From: Luteibacter sp. Sphag1AF
Lineage (GTDB): Bacteria > Pseudomonadota > Gammaproteobacteria > Xanthomonadales > Rhodanobacteraceae
Assembly: GCF_014192715.1 (NCBI RefSeq)
Contig: NZ_JACHYH010000003.1
Location: forward strand, 310,001-374,000
DNA length: 64,000 nucleotides
Direction of reading: 5' to 3'
This document shows, in pieces, positions 27,698 through 35,900 of this stretch. The notes below the pieces were generated by a model. That model ran no database searches. It worked only from the letters and a program-made list of their open reading frames with translations, and had not been told where the DNA came from. The position numbers were made by a program, and so were the translations under genes. Positions within the stretch are counted from its first letter, which is position 1, and every line of letters begins with the position of its first letter.

Positions 27698-30085
27698 ATG
27701 AAGCCCTGGTTAAAAGCCCTGTGCGCCGCAATGCTGGCGTTGGGTATCGTGGTTGCCGCCGCGTATGTGTCCGGCGTGCTGGTGTTGTGGTCGCTGGGTC
27801 TTTCGTTAGCGCAGCTGCGTATTGATCTGATCTATAACACCCTGTGGGTGCTGGATCGTCCTGATCTGCAACCGGTGGCCACGCGCATTCGCGTCTGGAC
27901 GCTGATCGGCGTGGCCGTGCCGGTGGTGCTGGGCGGTGGCCTGGGTGCATGGTGTCGTCGCTGGCAGCGCACGAACTGGCCCACACCCGTGCCTCCGTTT
28001 GCGCGGCTGGGCGACGGCGCGCGATGGTGGTCGTATCGTCGCGGACGCGGTATTGCGCTGGCATCCCGTTGGGGACGCAGCACCAGTGCGCCGGACGCCT
28101 CGGTGCTGGTGGTAGGCCACCGTGCCCCCGCCTCGCTGGTGACCACGCTGCGGCATGTGCAGGGACCGGTGCTGGTCATCGACCCGGGCGGGCACCTGTA
28201 TGCGGAGACCGCCGGCTGGCGGGCGAAGGACGGGCATCCGGTGCTGCAGATCACGCTCTTTGGTGGCTGTCATGGCTGGAATCCGTTGCAGCCGGCGTGG
28301 ACGCAGGATGGCTGGTCGGACCCGGCGCTCCGTGCCATCGCGGCGTGCTGGTATCCGCGCCAAGCGCAACGCAACGCGCTGCTGGCCAGTCAGGTGCAGC
28401 ATGCATTTGTCGCGCTGGTGCACGTCGTGCACGATGTGCTTCACGCCGCTGGCGAGGGGGAGACCCGGGTTTCTCCCGTGGACCTGTTCCGGCTGTGCCG
28501 GTGGCACGCCAACCACCGGTCGCTGGCGGCGCTGGCCAGCCACCCGGCGTTGTGTTCGGCCACCCGTATCGCGCTGGACGAGTGGCGCGGGCTGGATCAG
28601 GCCACCATCGCGCGAATCTGGCAGGAGCTGCGTGGCCCGCTGGAGCCCTTCGCCTCGTGGAACCCCGACCGGGACGCCATCGCCCGCCATGGGGACTTGT
28701 GTGGCGGCCACGATCCGCGACGCGTCACGATCTATCTGGACATTCCCGGCGACCGTGGCGAAGAGGCGCGGCCGCTGATCGAGACCTTCGTGAACCAATG
28801 GCAGGCGCGGGTCGCGTACCGCGCCCCGAAGGTCAAACCGCTGGTCATCCTCAACAGCCTGCGGACGTTTCCGCCGCTGGCCTGCCTGACGGAGGGGCCG
28901 CAGGCGCTGCGCTGGCTGGTCTCGACCGCCGGGCTCGACACGCTGCCCGCCCTGTACGGCAAGGCGACGACGGCACTGCTGCGCCGGTTCGACCTGTGCG
29001 TGGTGCAACCACCGCCCGAGCGCGACTGGGCCGAGGCGCAGGCGCCCGTGTGCGGGGCGTTTATCCGGGCCCATGCCCCCGACAAGCACCGGCTCACGTG
29101 CCTGTCGCCGTGTGCGGACGACCTGATGACCCTGCGTCGTGGCGAGCAGGCCGTGATGGTTCCCTCGGGGCATCGCGCCGTGCGCTGCGCCATCCCCCGG
29201 CCACCGCGTCGCCGGTTACCGCCTCCCCCTGAGCTCCAAGGAGACCTCATGCCCGTACCCCTGCCCATCGGCATGCTTATCGCCGCGCTCCTGGCCGCGT
29301 GCCGCTCCCTGCCTCCCGCGGCGCCCGAGCCCACGGCGGACAACCCGTGCCACGCGCAGCCGTCGGTCACTACCAAAACCCTGACGTTACGCGAGGCATG
29401 CCTGGGGCCGCATCGGTTCCGGTTGCCGAGCAATCTGTATGACGGGCAGCGGGGGCAGGAAGGCGACAAGGAACGGCTCGACTTCTCCCTCCAGTGGCCG
29501 TCACTGCAACCGCTGCCCATGGGGATCGACTGGCACGATGATGCGCATACGTTTCTGTCCGAGATAGGGATTAGGATCCTGCATGTCTCCCGGCAGCCCG
29601 ATGCGGTGTATCCCACCCTCCTGCGTATGTCGATCCAGCCGATGAGTTCCGACCCGGCGCAGCGGGCCGACCCGGCGCAGAATCTTGATATGCGCATCAA
29701 GGGTAAGCCCCTCTATGGCCTTATCCCGTACTACGCCGACTTCGACCGGCTGAAGACCTACTATCGCAAGGTGTATGGGCCGGACACCCGTGCGCACGAG
29801 CCCGACGTAAACGACGACTGGTTCGTGCGCTTTGATCCGGAAGGCGTGCCGACGACCGTCATCACCTGCGGATCGCGTCCCCTCCCCGATGGCGCGCATC
29901 TGGAACGGGATCATCTCGTGGACGACATCGAACGGGATGGAAGTCGAGCGTTATGCCGCCACGAATTCCTGATTCCCGAATACAAGGCTTACGTCTCCGT
30001 GGATTACAAGCGTGTGCTGCTGCCGCACTGGGAACAGATCGAAGCATCCGTGCGCGCCCTGCTGAAAAATGGGGAGATCCAGTAA
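27698..30085 (+). CDS. VirD4-like pseudo-ATPase in frame with lipoprotein (795-codon ORF)
   Basis: Residues 1-517 follow the layout of a VirD4/TraG coupling protein: two N-terminal membrane segments (about 6-34 and 66-86), then a soluble domain. VLVIDPGGHLYAETAGW (158-174) and NPLQPA match the region after Walker A (lDxKGElyxlTagwR and NPLd), and VTIYLDIPGDRGEEARPLI matches a later conserved block. The nucleotide site is lost: Walker A (usually PTRSGKG) reads GHRAPAS (about 140-146), and the Walker B Asp-Glu is Asn386-Ser387 in PLVILNSLRTF. The protein is thus unlikely to hydrolyse ATP. The frame stays open into a lipoprotein at codon 518 (see 29249). GAGGAAG precedes the start. It could be a degraded coupling protein, but 517 intact codons argue for a retained non-catalytic role such as an adaptor (inference). 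Confidence 0.72.
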   Translation: MKPWLKALCAAMLALGIVVAAAYVSGVLVLWSLGLSLAQLRIDLIYNTLWVLDRPDLQPVATRIRVWTLIGVAVPVVLGGGLGAWCRRWQRTNWPTPVPPFARLGDGARWWSYRRGRGIALASRWGRSTSAPDASVLVVGHRAPASLVTTLRHVQGPVLVIDPGGHLYAETAGWRAKDGHPVLQITLFGGCHGWNPLQPAWTQDGWSDPALRAIAACWYPRQAQRNALLASQVQHAFVALVHVVHDVLHAAGEGETRVSPVDLFRLCRWHANHRSLAALASHPALCSATRIALDEWRGLDQATIARIWQELRGPLEPFASWNPDRDAIARHGDLCGGHDPRRVTIYLDIPGDRGEEARPLIETFVNQWQARVAYRAPKVKPLVILNSLRTFPPLACLTEGPQALRWLVSTAGLDTLPALYGKATTALLRRFDLCVVQPPPERDWAEAQAPVCGAFIRAHAPDKHRLTCLSPCADDLMTLRRGEQAVMVPSGHRAVRCAIPRPPRRRLPPPPELQGDLMPVPLPIGMLIAALLAACRSLPPAAPEPTADNPCHAQPSVTTKTLTLREACLGPHRFRLPSNLYDGQRGQEGDKERLDFSLQWPSLQPLPMGIDWHDDAHTFLSEIGIRILHVSRQPDAVYPTLLRMSIQPMSSDPAQRADPAQNLDMRIKGKPLYGLIPYYADFDRLKTYYRKVYGPDTRAHEPDVNDDWFVRFDPEGVPTTVITCGSRPLPDGAHLERDHLVDDIERDGSRALCRHEFLIPEYKAYVSVDYKRVLLPHWEQIEASVRALLKNGEIQ
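29238..29251 (+). promoter_or_regulatory. Internal ribosome binding site and start of lipoprotein
   Basis: AAGGAG lies 5 bases before an in-frame ATG (29249), a near-ideal Shine-Dalgarno arrangement inside the long ORF. An out-of-frame TGA sits just before it (29230-29232), which could be the ancestral stop of the VirD4-like gene. Confidence 0.7.
29249..30085 (+). CDS. Lipoprotein, probable immunity protein for the adjacent effector
   Basis: Translation from the internal ATG gives a 278-residue lipoprotein: MPVPLPIGMLIAALLAAC has a textbook lipobox (Leu15-Ala-Ala-Cys18). The mature domain includes EACLGPHRFRLPSNLYDG, YGLIPYYADFDRLKTYYRKV and CRHEFLIPEYKAYVSVDYK. Its stop codon TAA abuts the ATG of the effector gene with no gap. 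Immunity proteins of Xanthomonadales T4SS effectors are commonly periplasmic lipoproteins encoded just upstream of the effector, so this placement supports that role. The sequence also resembles the Tli4-type immunity layout loosely. Whether the cell makes it free, fused to the VirD4-like part, or both is unknown. Confidence 0.7.
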   Translation: MPVPLPIGMLIAALLAACRSLPPAAPEPTADNPCHAQPSVTTKTLTLREACLGPHRFRLPSNLYDGQRGQEGDKERLDFSLQWPSLQPLPMGIDWHDDAHTFLSEIGIRILHVSRQPDAVYPTLLRMSIQPMSSDPAQRADPAQNLDMRIKGKPLYGLIPYYADFDRLKTYYRKVYGPDTRAHEPDVNDDWFVRFDPEGVPTTVITCGSRPLPDGAHLERDHLVDDIERDGSRALCRHEFLIPEYKAYVSVDYKRVLLPHWEQIEASVRALLKNGEIQ

Positions 30086-31348
30086 ATGACCTCGTCTTCC
30101 CCCGGATTGACCGAAAAAGATCTGGCCATCCTCGCCTATTACGTGAAGACGCGGAATCGCGAGCGCTACTGGAACTACCTGGCCACACGTCCCGGCGACG
30201 ACGGTTACGGGGATCTGGCCCTCGGTGTCGTGCGTAACGACAACATGCCCGGGGCCACCGCGAACCTCTATGCCAAGACCTATGCGAAGGAACACAACGG
30301 CAGGGTCTTGACCGAGCGGGAGTGGGATAACTTTGGCGTCGACCTGATCGGGCGGGATCTGCTTTTGCGGAAGGAGCATTTCTACCAAAATTCGCACCCC
30401 GATCTGGCCCTTAATCTGCCTGTCAAGGACGTGCAAAAAGCCCACGACCTCAGCTTCAACAAGATCGACATCGACCCCAACGCCTGGACACCCCGCAAGG
30501 CGCTGGAAGCCCTGCGCCTGGACGAACGAGGCGCCGAGGTCCAGACCGAAGCACTCTGGAAGAGCATGCTGAACAACCGCTTCCTCGGCATGCCCCGCCT
30601 GATCCACACCCTGAGCGAGATAGCCACGGTGGACAGCCTGCGAGCCGCCGAACGGGCGATCTACAGCAAGGACATGAGTGCTGCCTACTTCTCGGCTTTA
30701 GACCAATGGACCAACCAGAGGCCCCACTTCATTGGCGACAGGAAGCACTACTTCGCGCGCGAACGCGATGGTGCATGGATCGAAATCATGGCATCGCCCA
30801 TGTCGATGAATTCGAGTATGGGTGCGACCATGGATGAGCCGCTCATGCGGGACGTCACCGATCCGGCCGAACGCGCGCAACTGGAAGACACCTACCAGCT
30901 TCGCCGGGAACGCGAAAAAGCCCGCGACGCCACCCACCCGGACGATACGAGCCAACTCGTCCCCTCGCAGCATCCGCTGACCCACGTCGTGCCCCGGGCC
31001 AGCGCGCCGCTGCCCGGGGAAGATCCGCTGTACTCCAATCTGCGCCAACGCCTGCCGATGGAGGTGTCCAACGACCAGGTCGCCCTGCTGAGCTGTCATG
31101 TCAGACGCTACGAATCGCTACGACCGATCAGCGTGAACGACGCGCAACTGGAAGACAACCAGATGGTCGTGACCATGCCGCACAAGCGGGTGACGCTGAG
31201 CATGGACGTGCCGGCACCGCCGAAGGAGTTCAGCATGGAGCAGGCCCAGCAGCTGGATGCCGACGCCAGGGAGCAGGCCATCGAACGCCAGATCTCCTTT
31301 GCACGACAGCTGGCGATGGAGCGCAGAGGACATTCGTTGAGTCGCTAG
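30086..31348 (+). CDS. Probable Xanthomonadales T4SS antibacterial effector with XVIPCD-like C-terminus
   Basis: The 420-residue soluble protein has no signal peptide. Its N-terminal region (residues 8-110) contains LTEKDLAILAYYVKTRNRER, LALGVVRNDNMPGATANLYA and LNLPVKDVQ, blocks I associate with Xanthomonadales effector-like proteins. After a charged linker (about 260-310), residues 312-420 resemble the XVIPCD, the signal bound by VirD4: EDPLYSNLRQRLP, a central helix, ISVNDAQLEDNQMVV and a Gln/Ala-rich tail from EFSMEQAQQ. No catalytic motif for lysozyme, lipase, nuclease or protease is evident, so the toxic activity is unknown. The lipoprotein partner suggests a periplasmic target. Its ATG directly follows the stop of the lipoprotein gene. 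Confidence 0.72.
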   Translation: MTSSSPGLTEKDLAILAYYVKTRNRERYWNYLATRPGDDGYGDLALGVVRNDNMPGATANLYAKTYAKEHNGRVLTEREWDNFGVDLIGRDLLLRKEHFYQNSHPDLALNLPVKDVQKAHDLSFNKIDIDPNAWTPRKALEALRLDERGAEVQTEALWKSMLNNRFLGMPRLIHTLSEIATVDSLRAAERAIYSKDMSAAYFSALDQWTNQRPHFIGDRKHYFARERDGAWIEIMASPMSMNSSMGATMDEPLMRDVTDPAERAQLEDTYQLRREREKARDATHPDDTSQLVPSQHPLTHVVPRASAPLPGEDPLYSNLRQRLPMEVSNDQVALLSCHVRRYESLRPISVNDAQLEDNQMVVTMPHKRVTLSMDVPAPPKEFSMEQAQQLDADAREQAIERQISFARQLAMERRGHSLSR

Positions 31349-31362
31349 ACGATGAACCGAAA

Positions 31363-31397
31363 AAGGGAAGAAGGAGCTTCATGCTCCTTCTCCCCTT
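31363..31397. terminator. Bidirectional terminator between effector and PstS-like gene
   Basis: AAGGGaAGAAGGAGC, TTCAT loop, GCTCCTTCTcCCCTT: a 15-bp stem with one mismatch between the convergent effector (+) and PstS-like (-) genes, with A-rich and T-rich flanks. Confidence 0.75.
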
Positions 31398-31425
31398 TGT
31401 GTCGAATCCGTTCGACTCAGCTGAA

Positions 31426-32718
31426 TCAGTTAACCACGCAACCGTTGATCTTGGTGGTCGTGATGTCAGCGTTGGTCAGGAACGACAGGCCGGTGCCGGC
31501 ACCGATGTTGGCGGTGGCAGTGCGGATCGCCGAGTTGTACGGAGCAAACAGCAGGCTCTGCACGTTGGCAAGCTGCGAACCGTTGCCCTGCGAGTTGCCC
31601 AGCAGGTAGGACACGGCAAGGATCGGGTAACCCGAAGCCGGCGTGGCGTAGTTCGACGGATCAACCACAGCGATGCACTGGTTGGTCAGCGGCAGCGCCT
31701 GCAGGGTCGGACGGCCGTTGGTGTCGACGGCATCAGCGATCACCTTGTCGTAGCTGAGCGAGACAGCAAGCGGCGAACCGTAGTTCGACGGGTTCACGAA
31801 CGTGGTGGGAGCCGAATCATTCGCGATGCTGGCGAACTTGGCACCGGCGGTCAGCGCGTTGGCCGTTTCGGCATAGCCGATCGAGCCATCATTGGCGAGA
31901 ACCGCGGCAACGACGGCCGGGTTGCCCGACGCCGGGAGCGTACCTGCATACGAGCTCAGGTAGGCAGCAGCAGCCGTAGCGAAGGACTGGTTCGTCTTGA
32001 ACGACGTGGCAACGCCGTTACCGCCGATCGAGGTCGCGCCGCACTTGGCCGACAGGTGGTTGGTCAGGGCGAACGACGTGCCGCTGCCGTCCGAACGATA
32101 AGCGATGGAGATGCTACCCGTGGCCGTGTTCGGGACGCCGGAGCCGGCGAGACGCGAATCGCTCCACGACGTGATCTGACCGGAGAAGATCTGGCAAACC
32201 TGGGTTTCCGTCAGCTTCAGCGAGGTGACGCCCGTCTTCTTGTAGACGATGGCAATGGCGCCGGCAACGGCCGGCAGCTGCACCGGCTGACCCACGCTGT
32301 GGCCAGCGCCGTAAGCGGCGTAGTCAGAAGCGGAGAGCGGGGAATCGGAGCCGACGAAATGCGGCTGAGTGAGGCCCGTGCCGCCGAAACCGGTCGGAAC
32401 AGCCGTCGCGTTGCAAGCAGCGCTGACGTTGGCCACGCCGGTATCGTTACCAGCGAGAATCTTCTTGCCGGTGCCGCTGCCGGTCTGGCAATAGGTCGTC
32501 GCCGGGTTGCCGGAAACGTGCGAGTAAGCGTAAAGCAGCGAGCCGTTGGTCGGCGTGATCAGACGGTTGCTGACGTCGCCGCCGTAACCCACTGCCGGCA
32601 GGGTCGCGCCACCGCCAACCAGCGTGGTCTGCGCACCGGCCACCGAAGCCAGGCACATAAGCACAGCGCCCGCCGCCAACTTCATGCGGGTCTGACCCAT
32701 CGAATATCCATGACGCAT
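31426..32718 (-). CDS. Orphan PstS-like periplasmic substrate-binding protein
   Basis: The 430-residue secreted protein with signal peptide (cleavage near ASVAGA-QT) has the PstS pattern: LVGGGATLPAVGY at the mature N-terminus, TGSGTGKK, HFVGSDSPLSASDY, QLPAVAGAIAIVYKKTG, QVCQIFSGQITSWSD and ISIAYRSDGSGTSF. These carry the Ser/Asp/Arg/Gly phosphate-contact positions. No pstCAB genes are near. It is the last gene of the minus-strand block, after the giant exoprotein, with its own 226-base upstream region. The ATG at 32718 follows AAGGGGAT. A longer start is possible. Comparable PstS/DING-type secreted proteins accompany low-phosphate secretion systems, for example LapA of P. aeruginosa's Hxc region; a similar role here is inference. 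Confidence 0.82.
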   Translation of the reverse strand: MRHGYSMGQTRMKLAAGAVLMCLASVAGAQTTLVGGGATLPAVGYGGDVSNRLITPTNGSLLYAYSHVSGNPATTYCQTGSGTGKKILAGNDTGVANVSAACNATAVPTGFGGTGLTQPHFVGSDSPLSASDYAAYGAGHSVGQPVQLPAVAGAIAIVYKKTGVTSLKLTETQVCQIFSGQITSWSDSRLAGSGVPNTATGSISIAYRSDGSGTSFALTNHLSAKCGATSIGGNGVATSFKTNQSFATAAAAYLSSYAGTLPASGNPAVVAAVLANDGSIGYAETANALTAGAKFASIANDSAPTTFVNPSNYGSPLAVSLSYDKVIADAVDTNGRPTLQALPLTNQCIAVVDPSNYATPASGYPILAVSYLLGNSQGNGSQLANVQSLLFAPYNSAIRTATANIGAGTGLSFLTNADITTTKINGCVVN

Positions 32719-32944
32719 GGTGTATCCCCTTGCATAGAAGCCCCCCATTTGGGGGCTCGTATAAAGTGGCAGAGGGGAATGACGCGCGAATTAAGTTACG
32801 GTGTCGGCGATTATGCTCATTGTGTTACTTCATTAAATTGGCATAACACGTGGGTCACAACTGCGGTTTTTGGACGTCCGAATGATCCATTTACTGGATG
32901 CGACTACGTAGAAATACTCTATACGCAGTCGCATCCATGCGCGA
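32719..32944 (-). promoter_or_regulatory. Upstream region of the PstS-like gene
   Basis: This 226-base region is AT-richer than its surroundings. It contains GTGTTA and TAACAC as an inverted pair (16-base spacing, around 32820-32850). No good direct-repeat Pho box was found. It probably holds a separate promoter for the PstS-like gene. Confidence 0.4.
32896..32936 (-). terminator. Hairpin just after the giant exoprotein gene
   Basis: GGATGCGACT and AGTCGCATCC form a perfect 10-bp stem with a 21-base loop, starting 9 bases beyond the exoprotein stop. No T run follows, so it may attenuate or protect the mRNA end rather than fully terminate. Confidence 0.5.
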
Positions 32945-35900
32945 TCAATTGTTCTTCAGCCGACTGCGTTCCTTATCCGTCAGCATCTTCGCGTGCATGC
33001 TGTCCAGTTGCCCGGCACCCAGCACCTGAACAGGACTGTCCATGTCATAGCTTTGCGCGGGACGGTCAACGCTTGTGCTGTTGTTCCCGTCACGCAGCAC
33101 CTGCACGGAGATGACCGATGGCATGCGGTCGCGTGAATCCGCCTGCTGCTTGCGAACCACATCCTCGGCAACCTTCGATGCCGCACTGGCCGCTGCGCTG
33201 GCCGCGTTCAATGCCCCGATATTCACAGAAGCAGTCACAGGCACACCTGCCGAGTCTCCCTTCACCTGGATATTGTCGGCATTGGCGACCCTTGCCGCTG
33301 CAATAATCAGGTTACCTGCCACGCGGATGCCCGCATCACCGGCATCCACCGTACCACGCGGCGCAATGAGATATACGCTGCCTGCGGGCGCCCCTTCCAC
33401 GGTCTGCAACGTGGCAATACCCGCTCCGCTTACCTGGCCGCGCGCGTCGATGCGACACCATGCGTCGATGTCGCACAGGTAGGTCGGCGGCGGAATTTCC
33501 GCGGTCGTTTTTGCGCCCTGACCGGCATTGATGTCGCCGTTGGAACTCCACATCACCAGATCACCACCGCGTTCGGTGAAGACACGGCTTTGTGCAAGCA
33601 GCACGCTTTGATCGGTAAACATGTTGATGGCACCGCTCTCAAGCGTCAGCACACCCATGGTGTTCGGGCCAGCGAGCACGTTGCCCCGGCTGTCCACGAT
33701 CTGTGAAGGAGCCGAGGTGCTGCCGAGCAGCGCCTGGCCACCCGGCCCAAGAACGGTCACATCACCGCCCTGCTGGGTCTGGATGGTCGAACTGCGGATA
33801 TCCAGATCACCGGTGCTGACCGTCGTTGCCGCACCGTTCTCACCACCGGCACCGCTGCCGTTCGCCGTGTAGCCCAGCGACGCCGGGAACAGCGTGCTGA
33901 TGGCGTCGTATCCACGCGCGTACTGGTTGAAGTACGGGCTGGAGGGTGTGTTGTAGTCATTGCCGACGGCGGCGAGGATCTTGAACAGTGCTTTTTCCGC
34001 AAACAGACGCTGCACATAGTCAGGCTGCTCATCAAACAGTGCGCGGGCCTGCTCCGGCGTCAACGACACCGTTACCTTGTCGCCCGCGTAACCCGTGTTC
34101 ACCGCCGTACCGGCGACGCGTTGATTCATGAAGTCCACAAGGTCCGGGAGCAGGCTGCCGGTTCCCGGCGCACCATCGGCCGGATCGAGATAGCGCGCGA
34201 AGAATGCCGCGGTATCCACGCCCGGGCCCACACCGAACAGCACGCTCACGTCCGCGCCATCGTGAGGAAGGTACGGGTTGAACAGATTGCCAACGCTCTG
34301 GATACCGGTCAGGCCGCGCTGAACGCTCGGGTTGGTATCACGGCTGGCGTCCAGTTCGCTGGAGAAAGGACCGATGTTGCGTCCCGCCTCGACCAGCAAT
34401 GCGCCCGGACCACCGAGCGCAATGGACGGCAGCAGTTGATAGCCACCAAGAATGAAAGCCCCGAATGAACCATTGGGAAGGTACGCGGTGTCATAGATGT
34501 CACGACCGGCGGCGACGCGTGTGATGTCGGCATCATGCGTGTGCTGCCCGACCAGCGACAAATTCACGATGTCCCGATCCGCGTAGATCAGCGCCTGCTT
34601 GGCCGGTGCCAGCACCAGCGACAGATAGCTGAAGCCGTTCGGTGCAAGCGTGCCGTCCACGATGTCGCCGCCAAGTGCGTAGATGCGAACCGGCTGGTCG
34701 TCTGCGCCATGCAGGGCCACAGGCTGGTGGAAGCGCGCGTTGCCCGCACCACCCAGCGGGTCCACGCCAATACGATCAATGTTGCTGGTAGCCGGCGACA
34801 GCGGCGACGGCATCGACGCGGGATCGGCGTCAATCAGCCCGAAACTTCGACCCTGGCTGTCCTGCACTGTCTGCCGCGAGAAGCTCACGCCGCCGTCCGC
34901 AAGGATGCTCAGATTGCCCGACGCTGAGGGATACAGCTGGCCGTCGGCAAGGATATCGACATCACCACCGAGTGCCGTCAGCGAAAGCGATGCCGGCAAC
35001 ACCGGGCCAGCGACACCACCCGCACCGAAGGCGAGACCCGGAGCACGCAGGCTACCCATCACCAGATCGCCTGCGGCCGTGACGACGCTGAGCGACGAGT
35101 CCTCACTGTAGCCCTGCATGTCCGCATGGCCAGCCGGCAGGAGCGCGCCGAATACGTTGGATGCGATGTAATAAGACGGGTCGTACACGCCGCCGATATT
35201 CGCTCCCTGGCGCGCATTGACCGAGAGCTGCGCATCTTGCAATGCAAACAGCGTCGATAGCGGCGAGTTGACCGGAGGGTTGCCGAGCGTCGTGAGATTC
35301 AGAGCCGACAGGTCCGCCGCAGCGCTGATGGCACCGTCTGCATCAACGCGGCCGATGCCCTTCGCCACGAAATACGCGCCGCTGAGGATGTTGCCACCGG
35401 CATGCACATCAAGATTGCCGCCGCCGACCGTGGTGATGCTGTCGCGCGCTGTGCTGGCGTACCAGGTGGTGGGCAGGGACACCGAAAGCTCGCTGATGTT
35501 TCCACCGGCATTCACGCTGACGTTGCCACCCACACTCATTACGCCCTGAGCGAAATTGCCATAGTTGATCGAGGACCGGCTGCCGTCAGCCGCGTTGCCC
35601 GTTTGCATCCACTGCCACCAGTACTGCGATATCGACGTACCTGCGCCACCCCGGGTGACGCTGCCATCGGCATCGACCACATATTGCACGGCGTTGATGT
35701 TGCCGCGAGCGTCAAGCGAGATGTCGCCCGCATTGTCCGGATTGACAAGACCTGTCACGAGCATGTCGGGCAACGTGTCGCCCGCGCCCGGGGCCTTCTC
35801 GGAAGGACGCAATACCGACACGTCCGTACCGCTCGTCGTACCCTGTGCCGGTGCGCCAGCGGTATAGACCGTGGCAGGCGACGCGTCGTCCAGCCACTGG

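Noticed and set aside
27698-29248. Active conjugative coupling protein with nearby transfer genes
   Set aside because: Both Walker motifs are replaced and there are no relaxase, VirB or oriT-like genes in the window.
29249-30085. Type VI secretion Tli4-type immunity protein
   Set aside because: The lipoprotein shares a loose layout, but the next gene has an XVIPCD-like tail and no T6SS marker, so T4SS immunity is the better reading; not excluded.
32820-32850. Pho box upstream of the PstS-like gene
   Set aside because: Only an inverted GTGTTA/TAACAC pair was found, not the direct CTGTCAT repeats expected for PhoB.
31381-33114. 577-codon plus-strand open frame opposite the PstS-like gene
   Set aside because: Antisense to a clear PstS family gene and the exoprotein end; Arg/Val/Gly-rich composition and no homology pattern.
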